DNA of 9,158 nt from Minisyncoccota bacterium (GTDB taxonomy: Bacteria > Patescibacteriota > Minisyncoccia > Minisyncoccales > Minisyncoccaceae). A program made the position numbers and the translations under genes. A model generated the notes under the pieces. That model had not been told where the DNA came from and did no database searches. It saw only the letters and a list, made by a program, of their open reading frames with translations. The stretch is taken from NCBI GenBank assembly GCA_028690275.1, contig JAQVBN010000015.1, positions 1-9,158 of the forward strand. The letters are read 5' to 3'. Below, piece after piece: positions 1 to 6,598 of this stretch (position 1 is the stretch's first letter; the number at the start of each line of letters is the position of its first letter).

Positions 1-57
1 AGTCTTTCTTTTAATAATCTTTCTTCCTCTTTTTATTAATTGATTAATTGTTGACAT
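1..57 (-). CDS. rpsL: 30S ribosomal protein S12, N-terminal fragment (cut by window edge)
   Basis: Reading leftward from an ATG at 57 gives MSTINQLIKRGRKIIKRKT, open to the window edge. This matches the very conserved start of ribosomal protein S12 (bacterial form: M-P-T-I-N-Q-L followed by a basic R-K-G-R-K stretch). S12 sits at the decoding centre of the 30S subunit and is normally the first gene of the str operon (rpsL-rpsG-fusA), so that operon probably continues to the left. Only 19 codons are visible, which is why it is easily missed. A purine-rich AAGGA lies about 14 bases before the ATG, rather far for a Shine-Dalgarno site. The upstream terminator at 158-183 separates it from its neighbour, so it should have its own promoter. 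Confidence 0.85.
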   Translation of the reverse strand, partial: MSTINQLIKRGRKIIKRKT

Positions 58-113
58 AAAAAAATTCTTTTCCTTACAATAAAAATAATCAGCAGTAAAT
101 TGCTTATAGACAT

Positions 114-142
114 AAATTAACAGAAGTATAATAAAATGTCAA
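114..142 (-). promoter_or_regulatory. Candidate promoter of rpsL / str operon
   Basis: On the minus strand TTGACA (142-137) is a perfect -35 box, followed after 17 bases by TAATTT (119-114), which keeps the T, A and final T positions of a -10 box. The predicted start is near 107, giving a leader of about 50 bases before the rpsL ATG. The position just after a terminator and ahead of rpsL supports it; the weak -10 limits confidence. Confidence 0.45.
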
Positions 143-157
143 GCTTAATTTTTAGAT

Positions 158-183
158 AAAAAAAGGCATGTTTCAATCATGCC
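158..183 (-). terminator. Intrinsic terminator overlapping the stop codon of the 102-aa gene
   Basis: Read on the minus strand, GGCATG (183-178) and CATGCC (170-165) form a 6-bp stem with a 7-base loop, followed by seven T (164-158). The stem begins in the last sense codon of the upstream gene and includes its TGA stop, so the coding region runs into the terminator with no spacer. It isolates the 102-aa gene from rpsL. The plus strand has no T-tract after the hairpin, so it acts one way. Confidence 0.8.
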
Positions 184-485
184 AACTCCAAAGAAATTAT
201 GTCTTCATCTGAAAAAGAAAAGAGAAGGTGTTTTCCTTCGTCAAACACTTCGTAACATTTTTGCAATCGTGAAACTGATACTTTGGGATAATCGCCCCAA
301 TAATTATTTCTTTTAATTAACTCAGCTTCCTGAATAGTTTCTGGGAAATTAACAACCTCTACCAAAGTAAAAATACCTCCTTCTGCAAAAATCGAAGCCA
401 TTGCAAAACTTAGGTAATCTCTTTGCGTAGAAATTAAAATCCATTTTTTGTGTTCTTTTTTGTTTTCAATGAAAAATAAGCTCAT
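177..485 (-). CDS. Hypothetical protein, 102 aa, monocistronic
   Basis: I do not recognise this family. The product is a soluble-looking protein with no signal peptide and no long hydrophobic segment. A central WGDYPKVSVSRL stretch (about 63-74) is followed by a C-terminal acidic FSDEDIISLELA tail. It has a single cysteine (C77) and no visible catalytic signature. The start is well supported: GAGAGG sits about 5 bases before the ATG and a TTGACA promoter with 17-base spacing precedes it. The TGA stop lies inside a terminator stem. The gene is therefore a self-contained one-gene transcript between tRNA-Glu and rpsL. Codon use looks like its neighbours. It is likely a real expressed protein of unknown function, possibly restricted to this lineage. 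Confidence 0.75.
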   Translation of the reverse strand: MSLFFIENKKEHKKWILISTQRDYLSFAMASIFAEGGIFTLVEVVNFPETIQEAELIKRNNYWGDYPKVSVSRLQKCYEVFDEGKHLLFSFSDEDIISLELA

Positions 486-503
486 TTTTACCTCTCTAAT
501 GTA

Positions 504-532
504 AAAATACTCTTTTTTGAAAAAAATGTCAA
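504..532 (-). promoter_or_regulatory. Promoter of the 102-aa hypothetical gene
   Basis: TTGACA (532-527) is followed by a 17-base spacer and TATTTT (509-504) on the minus strand. The -35 box starts only two bases after the last base of the mature tRNA-Glu. The predicted start at about 497 leaves a leader of about 12 bases that is almost entirely the GAGAGG ribosome binding site. The perfect -35 box and correct spacing support it; TATTTT is a modest -10. Confidence 0.6.
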
Positions 533-534
533 TG

Positions 535-606
535 TGACCCCAACCGGACTCGAACCGGTGTTACCAGGATGAGAACCTGGCGTCCTAGCCACTAGACGAT
601 GGGGCC
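535..606 (-). tRNA. tRNA-Glu, anticodon CTC
   Basis: A full 72-base cloverleaf reads from 606 down to 535. The acceptor stem is GGCCCCA with TGGGGTC (one G-U pair), the D arm contains AGTGGCTAGGAC, and the anticodon stem is CCAGG/CCTGG around loop TTCTCAT (anticodon CTC). The variable loop is TAAC and the T arm is ACCGG-TTCGAGT-CCGGT, with discriminator A. The 3' CCA is not encoded (the next bases are CAT), so it must be added by a CCA-adding enzyme. The C at position 34 limits reading mainly to GAG, so a tRNA-Glu(TTC) gene should exist elsewhere. It lies 23 bases after the ftsI stop with no terminator between, so it may be cut from the division-cluster transcript, made from its own promoter, or both. 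Confidence 0.95.
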
Positions 607-615
607 GTAAAATCA

Positions 616-644
616 TTAATAACACATTTTTATTTGTTTGTCAC
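616..644 (-). promoter_or_regulatory. Possible tRNA-Glu promoter inside the end of ftsI
   Basis: On the minus strand GTGACA (644-639, five of six bases of the consensus) is followed after 17 bases by TATTAA (621-616, four of six). The predicted start, about 609, is only three bases before the mature tRNA 5' end. Position is the main support; the boxes are imperfect. Confidence 0.35.
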
Positions 645-2348
645 CTCCTCCAAACTATAGTCAAAAGGAATTTTATAATAATCTAAAATATATTTACTAA
701 TCTCTCTAAAAGTAGGTGCTGCTGAATATTCAGAAGTTGTTGTCGAAGGACTGTCTAGTTTTACCAAAACCACAAACTTAGGATCGTAAGCTGGAGCAAA
801 ACCAATAAAAGATTGCCAGGTCTGATCAGAATAACCCGACTTATTTTCTCCTAAAGAACTATATGGAATTTGAGATGTTCCTGATTTTCCAGCAATATAA
901 TAACCTTCTATTTTTGCTCTTTTACTATAGGAACCATTAACCACATTAACAAGCATTTTGGTTATATCTGTTGATGTTTTAAGAGAAACAACATTTTCTC
1001 GCTCCACCTCTTTTTCAAAAACTTTCTCTTCAGTATCACTTTCTATTCTATCAACGACGCTAAGTTTGATTAAATCCCCTCCATTAGCAATAGCACAATA
1101 AGCTTTAACCATATGCATTGGAGTGACCATAATTCCTTGTCCAAAAGACGCTGTTCCAAAAGAAACATCTATATTATATCTTAAGGCTTCTTTTAGATTG
1201 CTATTGGTAGAATATATTGTTGGAAACTCTAAATTAACATCTTCCATAAAACCAAACTTTTTAATGTAATCATACAATGCTTGATGCCCCATTTGTTCTT
1301 CAACAAAAATCATTCCCGTATTTATGGAGTTTTCTAAAATTTGAGACATTGTTGACAATCCATAAGATCTTTCTTTGTAATTACAAACCCTATAATCTGC
1401 ATATTGCTTACATCCATATTCATCATTAAAAGTTGTTTCCGGGGTAATTTTACCTTCATTTAAAGCAGCCGACATTGCAATTGGTTTAAATATTGAACCT
1501 GGTTCAAATAAAAATTGAGTGGCACTATTTTGATAAATTGTATAATCATTAATTTCAGCATAATTATTCAAATCAAACCTAGGAGATTGAGCCAAGGCTA
1601 AAATTTTACCGGTATATGGATCAGCCACAATAATAGAACCTGATTTTGCTTCATATGTTTTAATCGCCGCATCCAGGATCTTCTCTGACTTAAATTGAAT
1701 ATTATAATCAATGGTTAGATAGATATCGGCTCCATTGGTAGATTCTTCATCTGTATTAAATAAAAACCCCCAAGGGCTGACGGTTTTCTTAATTACCTTA
1801 CTTTTTCCAGAAAGGACATCGTCAAAATAACCTTCTATTCCATACTGTCCTTCATTTTCACTATTAATAAAACCAGAAACTTGGGCGGCAAAATCTTTTC
1901 CAGGATAAACTCTTTTAGCCTCTTTTCCAATATAGATACCAGAATAATCTAATTCTTGAATTTGATTATACTCTTCATCACTTAAATCTTTTTTTACAAC
2001 TTGATAAAAACTGCCCTCCACCTTTGTCTTAGGCAATATTTCTTCTTTTTCTATCCCAACAATAGATGATAATTTTTCTGAGATTTCCTCCTCGAACTCA
2101 TCTTCTATTTCTTCAGGAGATAAAAATAAATAAGGAATCTCTTCTGTTAAAGCCAAGGTGTTAATTCCATCATTAAAATAAACATCCCCCCTTTTTCCTT
2201 CTATCTCTTGCACCATACTCTGTTGACCTCTTGCCATAGCTTTATACCTATCTCCTTTTTCTACTTGTAAATAGTAAAGACGGGATAAAAGTATCCCGCA
2301 CATTAAAATTAAAACGAATAATACACAATTAATCCTTATATTACTCAT
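630..2348 (-). CDS. ftsI: Septal peptidoglycan transpeptidase FtsI / class B penicillin-binding protein
   Basis: This is a 572-residue class B PBP that cross-links septal peptidoglycan and is the target of beta-lactams. A membrane anchor (about 7-27) is followed by the N-terminal pedestal domain, where the RGD at 53-55 matches the class B motif 1 region. The transpeptidase domain (about 235-560) carries the three active-site motifs in order: SIFK (285-288, nucleophile S285, lysine K288), SIN (341-343) and KSGT (488-491). There is no PASTA domain. C313 and C322 lie close together in the extracytoplasmic domain and could pair. The gene follows the ftsL-like gene after 7 bases with no clear Shine-Dalgarno site, so translation is probably coupled. 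FtsI versus another class B PBP is decided mainly by the mraZ-rsmH-ftsL context. Confidence 0.93.
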   Translation of the reverse strand: MSNIRINCVLFVLILMCGILLSRLYYLQVEKGDRYKAMARGQQSMVQEIEGKRGDVYFNDGINTLALTEEIPYLFLSPEEIEDEFEEEISEKLSSIVGIEKEEILPKTKVEGSFYQVVKKDLSDEEYNQIQELDYSGIYIGKEAKRVYPGKDFAAQVSGFINSENEGQYGIEGYFDDVLSGKSKVIKKTVSPWGFLFNTDEESTNGADIYLTIDYNIQFKSEKILDAAIKTYEAKSGSIIVADPYTGKILALAQSPRFDLNNYAEINDYTIYQNSATQFLFEPGSIFKPIAMSAALNEGKITPETTFNDEYGCKQYADYRVCNYKERSYGLSTMSQILENSINTGMIFVEEQMGHQALYDYIKKFGFMEDVNLEFPTIYSTNSNLKEALRYNIDVSFGTASFGQGIMVTPMHMVKAYCAIANGGDLIKLSVVDRIESDTEEKVFEKEVERENVVSLKTSTDITKMLVNVVNGSYSKRAKIEGYYIAGKSGTSQIPYSSLGENKSGYSDQTWQSFIGFAPAYDPKFVVLVKLDSPSTTTSEYSAAPTFREISKYILDYYKIPFDYSLEEVTNK

Positions 2349-2355
2349 AACTAAA

Positions 2356-2643
2356 TTATCTAGAAGCTATTTCTCCATTAGAAGAAACAATAATATAATC
2401 AAACTTAGCAACTTGCTCAAAGCCTTCCTCTAAAATCTTATCTTCAAAATTATTTAAAGCAGTGCTTTGTGATAATGATACTCTCAAACTTGCAATTTCT
2501 TTCTGAATACTTTTGTTTTCAGCTTGAATTGTTCCTATGTCATAGCTTTTTTCGGTAACATCAACTAATTCGCATATAGTTAACCCCAAAAGCCCTGAAA
2601 AAGATATTAATAATAATCCTAGGAATAGTTTTTGGTTCATCAT
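2356..2643 (-). CDS. ftsL: FtsL-like bitopic division protein
   Basis: This 95-residue protein has a short cytoplasmic N-terminus, one membrane segment (about 5-24) and an extracytoplasmic stretch with heptad-like spacing (about 36-60) that would form a coiled coil. The tail ends in a short DYIIVSSNGEI segment. This is the layout of FtsL/DivIC proteins, which hold FtsW-FtsI at the septum. These diverge too fast for sequence motifs, so the assignment rests on size, topology and position between rsmH and ftsI, the usual ftsL slot in the dcw cluster. The start lies 4 bases after the rsmH stop. Two consecutive ATG codons (2643 and 2640) are both possible, and no strong ribosome binding site distinguishes them. 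Confidence 0.8.
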   Translation of the reverse strand: MMNQKLFLGLLLISFSGLLGLTICELVDVTEKSYDIGTIQAENKSIQKEIASLRVSLSQSTALNNFEDKILEEGFEQVAKFDYIIVSSNGEIASR

Positions 2644-2647
2644 TTTC

Positions 2648-3490
2648 TTATTTTTTAATTATTATTCTTAATTTTGCAGATCTTGCTCTTGAATTCTGCC
2701 TAATTTCGCCTAGTTCTGGAACAATTGGTTTTTTGTTTAGAATCTCTAAGCTTTCTTTATTTTCCTTAATGAATTGTTTTACAATTCGATCCTCTCCCGA
2801 ATGAAAGGAGATTACTGCTAACCTCCCACCACTCTTTAAGATTTTTAGGGCTTGTGGAAGAGTCTTCCTTAAATTATCAAGCTCTCCGTTCGCTTCAATC
2901 CTTAAAGCTTGAAATATCCGTGGAAGAGACTGTCGACTTTGAGCCAGTACGCTAATTAACTCAAACGTTGTCTTAATTGGTTTCTCTTTTCTCGTTTTTA
3001 AAATAGCTTCAGCTATTTTCCTATATTTTTTCTCTTCTCCGTAATCTTTAAAAATTCTTTCTAATTCTTCTTTTGAATATGTGTTAACAATTTCTTCCGC
3101 TGTTAATCCTTCTTTTTGAAAAAGCATGTTAAGTGGTTCATCTTTTTGAAAGGTAAAACCTCTTTTGCTTTCATCTATGTGCCATGAAGACATTCCTACG
3201 TCCAGCAGAATTCCACTTATATTTTTAAAATCATTTTGTTCTACTATTTTTTCTAAATTAACATAAGAATCGTTAACCAGAATTACTTTATCGTTTCCTT
3301 TAAACTTTTCCTTAGCTTCCTTAAAAATGTCTTCGTCTATTTCTATTCCCAATATCTTTCCTTCGGGCTTTATCTCTTTTAAAATCAATTCTGAATGTCC
3401 TCCTAGGTGAAAAGTTCCATCAATAAAGTTTTCGTTCGATTTAGGGCTTAACCCTCTTAAAACCTCTTTAGGTAAAACTGGTATGTGCAT
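2648..3490 (-). CDS. rsmH: 16S rRNA (cytosine(1402)-N4)-methyltransferase RsmH
   Basis: RsmH (MraW) uses S-adenosylmethionine to methylate N4 of C1402 in the decoding centre of 16S rRNA. The protein opens with the family signature HIPVLPKEVL (2-11). It continues with the SAM-binding motif FIDGTFHLGGHS (22-33), the acidic residue of strand 2 in GIEID (48-52), LLDVGMSSWHID (95-106) and KRGFTF (109-114). Further signatures are YGEEKKYRKIAEAI (150-163), RIFQALRIEANGEL (191-204), ISFHSGEDRIVK (227-238, usually S-L-E-D) and SRARSAKLR near the end. At 280 residues it is slightly shorter than the usual 300-315. It starts one base after the mraZ TAG stop and is followed closely by the ftsL-like gene, so it is part of one transcript. 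Confidence 0.96.
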   Translation of the reverse strand: MHIPVLPKEVLRGLSPKSNENFIDGTFHLGGHSELILKEIKPEGKILGIEIDEDIFKEAKEKFKGNDKVILVNDSYVNLEKIVEQNDFKNISGILLDVGMSSWHIDESKRGFTFQKDEPLNMLFQKEGLTAEEIVNTYSKEELERIFKDYGEEKKYRKIAEAILKTRKEKPIKTTFELISVLAQSRQSLPRIFQALRIEANGELDNLRKTLPQALKILKSGGRLAVISFHSGEDRIVKQFIKENKESLEILNKKPIVPELGEIRQNSRARSAKLRIIIKK

Positions 3491-3491
3491 A

Positions 3492-3923
3492 CTATATTTC
3501 GAATTCTTTTAATCCTTCAGCAATATCTCCGATATGATCTGAATTATCTTTATTATATTTTTCCCAATTATCTTCGTCCCAAATTTCAATTCTACTATAC
3601 AAACCTGCTACAACCACCTTTCTAGTCAATCCAGCAAACTCTTTTAAATAATCAGGAACCAATACTCTTCCCATAGAATCAATAGCAACATCCATGGCTC
3701 CAGCTAGCATCACTCTTGCAAAGCTCCTAGCATTTGATTGAGAAAAAGGAAGTTTCGCTAATTTAAGCGCTATTTCCTTCCACTCTTTTTCTGAATACAT
3801 AAACAAACAACCATCCATTCCTTTGGTGATTACCGCCTTTTTCCCTAAGATTACTCTAAACTTAGAAGGCAAGGTCAATCTCTTCTTTTCATCTAAATTG
3901 TATTTGTATTCTCCGATTAACAT
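3492..3923 (-). CDS. mraZ: Transcriptional regulator / cell division protein MraZ
   Basis: MraZ is a ring-forming DNA-binding protein that controls its own division cluster. From the ATG at 3923 the product is 143 residues, the usual length, and opens MLIGEYKYNLDEKKRLTLP, the standard MraZ N-terminus. It has two AbrB-like half repeats: the first motif is DEKKR (11-15, where most relatives have D-x-K-G-R, so the glycine is a lysine here) and the second is DSMGRVLVP (82-90). An in-frame GTG at 3932 would add three residues, but it lies inside a predicted MraZ box and the shorter form matches the family. The gene leads the operon mraZ-rsmH-ftsL-ftsI. Its ribosome binding site is weak (AGTGG), and the box array upstream suggests autoregulation. 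Confidence 0.95.
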   Translation of the reverse strand: MLIGEYKYNLDEKKRLTLPSKFRVILGKKAVITKGMDGCLFMYSEKEWKEIALKLAKLPFSQSNARSFARVMLAGAMDVAIDSMGRVLVPDYLKEFAGLTRKVVVAGLYSRIEIWDEDNWEKYNKDNSDHIGDIAEGLKEFEI

Positions 3924-3929
3924 TTTTAC

Positions 3930-3994
3930 CACTTTTACCCACTGATTTACACTACACTGACATTTTATCCCACTTCGTTAATCTTGTCAACCAC
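3930..3994 (-). promoter_or_regulatory. MraZ box array (operator) over the mraZ promoter and leader
   Basis: On the minus strand GTG-G/T elements begin at 3994 (GTGGTT), 3973 (GTGGGA), 3952 (GTGTAA), 3942 (GTGGGT) and 3932 (GTGGTA). The steps are 21, 21, 10 and 10 bases, so all lie on about the same face of the helix. E. coli MraZ is known to bind TGGGN direct repeats with a 10-base period, and Mollicutes MraZ binds related GTG-containing repeats. Here one copy overlaps the -35 box, one lies in the promoter spacer and three lie after the predicted start, an arrangement that suggests repression. Confidence 0.7.
3962..3990 (-). promoter_or_regulatory. Promoter of the mraZ-rsmH-ftsL-ftsI cluster
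   Basis: A perfect TTGACA (3990-3985) is followed by a 17-base spacer and TAAAAT (3967-3962) on the minus strand, with predicted start near 3955. The leader is about 32 bases. It lies directly behind the clp terminator and is overlapped by the MraZ boxes. Confidence 0.75.
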
Positions 3995-3995
3995 T

Positions 3996-4020
3996 AAAAA
4001 ACCCTTGATTATCAAGGGTT
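3996..4020 (-). terminator. Terminator after the Clp-like gene
   Basis: A 9-bp stem, AACCCTTGA (4020-4012 on the minus strand) with TCAAGGGTT (4008-4000) around a 3-base TAA loop, is followed by a run of T down to 3996. It lies 30 bases after the clp stop and just before the mraZ -35 box, so it separates the two operons. The plus strand also ends in TTTT, so it may work both ways, but no plus-strand gene points into it. Confidence 0.85.
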
Positions 4021-4050
4021 TTATTTGTATGTTAAATTTTATATTTTAAA

Positions 4051-6597
4051 CTATTCTTCGTAGTTTTTCTTAAGAACATTAATCACAAAACCTTCGCCGA
4101 TTGAAATTGTATCTCCTTCGTTTATTTCTCCAGATAAAAATGATTTTGCAAGAGCATTTTCAACCTTATCTTGAATAACTCTTCTCATCTCTCTTGCTCC
4201 AAATTGTGGATTATAGCTTAATTCTACAATTTCCATCTTTACTTTATCAGAAACTTCTAAAAGAATTTGCTTTCTTAATAGATTTTGTTGAAGTTTTTTA
4301 AATCTTAGATCAGCAATCTTGAAAAGATTTTCTTTGCTTAAAGCTTTAAAGATAACAGTAGCATCAAACCTGTTAATTAATTCTGGCCTAAAAATACCTT
4401 TTACAAAAACATAATCTAAAATTTCTTGTTTTATTAAGTCCATTGTCTTGCTTTCCTTTATCGCATCCAAAATAATTTGATAGCCCGCATTTGAAGTTGC
4501 AATAATGATTGTATTTTGAAAATTAACCTTTTTACCAATAGAATTAGTCATAAAACCTTCATCTAAGATTTGAAGTAATAAATTAAGAATATTTGGATGA
4601 GATTTTTCTATTTCATCAAACAAAATAAGGGAAAAAGGATTTTCCACTACCTTTGTCGCTAATAAACCAATATCTTCTTCGTCTCCAATAAACCTTTTAA
4701 TATCATTGTCTGTCTGGAATTCGGACATATCAAATCTAACCATCTTAGATTCGGACCCAAAATAAACTTCTGCAAGAGCTTTAGCTGTTTCTGTTTTTCC
4801 AACCCCCGTTGGACCCAAGAAAAGAAAAGTTCCCATTGGCCCTGTTTTTGTTTTTATCTGAGACCTTGAACGTCTTAAAGCAGAAGAAACTTCATTAACC
4901 GCTTCGACTTGATTAACAATCTTTTCATGAATTAAGCCCTCTAAATTAAGCAAAGTATTTCTTTCGTCTGAAGTAATGTTTCCTATCGGTATTTCTGTTT
5001 TTTCAGAAATTACTTTTTCTACATGACTTTCAAGCATAACCTTTTCTTTCAAACCATTCACATAAACAGCAATATCGTTTAAAAGCATAATTGCTTTTTT
5101 AGGAAAAGGATTATCTTGAATATACTTTTCTGATAATTCAATAATTTTTAAAATAGAAAGATAAGTGATAAATATATTATACTTATACTCAATATAAGGA
5201 ATCTCTCTCTCGAGCAATAAAATAGTTTCATTTTTTGAAGACTCTAAAACATCAATCTTTTGAAATAAAGATAATATTTGAGGCTTAAATTCAATATATT
5301 TATGCAATCCTTTATAAGAAGTAACAGCTATGAATTTAAATTCATTAACTCTTAAATATGGAGCAATTAAAGAAGAAATATCCGTCGAACCTGCCACCCC
5401 TTTATCATTTATATAATTATCAAAATCAGATAAAACAAGAATAATATTTGAGGCATAGGAAGCTTCTCTAAAACATTGATCTAAAATAATTTCAATTTCA
5501 TCGGTAGAACTTGCTTTTGTTAAAATGGAAGACATGTTAAGCTCTACAAATCTTTTTCCATTTAATTCTGGAAAAGATTTGTTTAAATATGCTCTTTGAG
5601 TTATTGATCTAACCATACTTAATCTTCCGACCCCATTATCTCCTACCAAAAGAACGTTATTTTCGCGATCTCTTATTAAAACTCTTTCTGCTTGATTGAT
5701 CTCTTTTTCGTGTCCAATGATCTCTATAAAACCAGATCTTCTAACCATTTCTGTTAAATCTAAAGAATAGTGATCAAGAGTTGGGGTAAAGCCCGAAGCC
5801 CAATCTCTTCCAACACTACCCATTTTAGATAAGTTTTCTCTATCCCACCATCTTTTTCCATTACTTATTTTTTTAAATAAATTCTCTTGCCAAAAATTAA
5901 GGTTATCAATATCCTCCTTCTTTAATTTCCTTCTTCTAAGTTCTTCTTTCAAATGAGGTTCTATTTTTGATAAAGCAGAAAAAATATCGTTAGTTTTTAT
6001 ATAATCACCCTTTCTACGAATCGTTGCTTTGGCTGATTCAAGAATAATATCATCCAAACTATAAGTTAACCCAGTCCCCTCGTAAACATCTTTGGTGGTC
6101 AACATTGTTTCTTTTAATTTTGAAATTAATTCCTTTCTATTAATCAAAACCCTATTTAAAATAAAATTTATTTTAATGTTTTTTTGATTAAGAATAAAAT
6201 AAAGAAGAATGCTTGAATTAACTTCAACCTTCTTTCTCCTTGCAAATCTAATCGCCTTTCTAATTCTTGAAGCAGACTCAACAGTTAAAAAATCAGCAAG
6301 ATTAATATCGTCATTTTCAAAATTACCATTAATAATTTTTGCTTTCTGAATATATTTTTTAAAAAAGGTAGAAATGTTTAAAAACAATAAAAAAGAAAAA
6401 AAAGAAAAAACAACAAGGAATAAATTGAAGTTAAGATAATCCTCTATTGATAAGATGTCGGTGAATAGTCCTTGAAAAAGATAAAAAATTGAAAGAATAA
6501 AAACAAGCAGAAAAATAATTTTTAAGACCCTAGTTGAAACAAGAAGAATCTTGACTCCCACCCCTCTATTGATTTTAGATTTTTTTAAATCAAACAT
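4051..6597 (-). CDS. Membrane-anchored Clp-type AAA+ ATPase (ClpC/ClpB-like) with degenerate first ATPase domain
   Basis: This 848-residue two-ring AAA+ protein has an unusual N-terminus: two membrane segments (about 23-44 and 57-77) put the rest in the cytoplasm. A Clp-N-like helical repeat region (about 98-235) follows. AAA domain 1 (about 290-450) looks inactive: Walker A is GDNGVGRL (319-326, R325 for the usual K), the Walker B acidic pair is replaced by S390-D391, and the usual Arg-Arg before F-Q is S443-L444. AAA domain 2 (about 550-848) looks active: GPTGVGKT (595-602), LILFDEIEK (657-665), TSN (701-703), FRPELINRFD with R743, and GAREMRR with R802. There is no ClpB-type middle coiled coil and no LGF/IGF ClpP-docking tripeptide. 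It follows the small membrane protein gene after one base (TAAAATG), so the two are coupled. The general class is sure; the role is not. Confidence 0.9.
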   Translation of the reverse strand: MFDLKKSKINRGVGVKILLVSTRVLKIIFLLVFILSIFYLFQGLFTDILSIEDYLNFNLFLVVFSFFSFLLFLNISTFFKKYIQKAKIINGNFENDDINLADFLTVESASRIRKAIRFARRKKVEVNSSILLYFILNQKNIKINFILNRVLINRKELISKLKETMLTTKDVYEGTGLTYSLDDIILESAKATIRRKGDYIKTNDIFSALSKIEPHLKEELRRRKLKKEDIDNLNFWQENLFKKISNGKRWWDRENLSKMGSVGRDWASGFTPTLDHYSLDLTEMVRRSGFIEIIGHEKEINQAERVLIRDRENNVLLVGDNGVGRLSMVRSITQRAYLNKSFPELNGKRFVELNMSSILTKASSTDEIEIILDQCFREASYASNIILVLSDFDNYINDKGVAGSTDISSLIAPYLRVNEFKFIAVTSYKGLHKYIEFKPQILSLFQKIDVLESSKNETILLLEREIPYIEYKYNIFITYLSILKIIELSEKYIQDNPFPKKAIMLLNDIAVYVNGLKEKVMLESHVEKVISEKTEIPIGNITSDERNTLLNLEGLIHEKIVNQVEAVNEVSSALRRSRSQIKTKTGPMGTFLFLGPTGVGKTETAKALAEVYFGSESKMVRFDMSEFQTDNDIKRFIGDEEDIGLLATKVVENPFSLILFDEIEKSHPNILNLLLQILDEGFMTNSIGKKVNFQNTIIIATSNAGYQIILDAIKESKTMDLIKQEILDYVFVKGIFRPELINRFDATVIFKALSKENLFKIADLRFKKLQQNLLRKQILLEVSDKVKMEIVELSYNPQFGAREMRRVIQDKVENALAKSFLSGEINEGDTISIGEGFVINVLKKNYEE

Positions 6598-6598
6598 T

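Noticed and set aside
51..80. Plus-strand promoter TTGACA with TACAAT at 18-base spacing
   Set aside because: The TTGACA is the complement of the rpsL start codon region, and no plus-strand gene follows; it would only read antisense into the 102-aa gene.
177..179. UGA recoded as glycine (code 25)
   Set aside because: The TGA is immediately within a terminator hairpin, so reading through would run into the T-tract; all other large genes end in TAA or TAG and contain no in-frame TGA, consistent with TGA as a stop.
639..655. Strong Shine-Dalgarno-like GGAGGAGGTGA on the minus strand
   Set aside because: It lies in the last codons of ftsI; the next ATG (at 624) opens only a four-codon frame, so it is not a ribosome binding site for a gene.
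3924..3932. GTG start for MraZ three codons upstream
   Set aside because: It falls inside the last MraZ-type box, and the ATG at 3923 gives the usual M-x-I-G-E-Y N-terminus.
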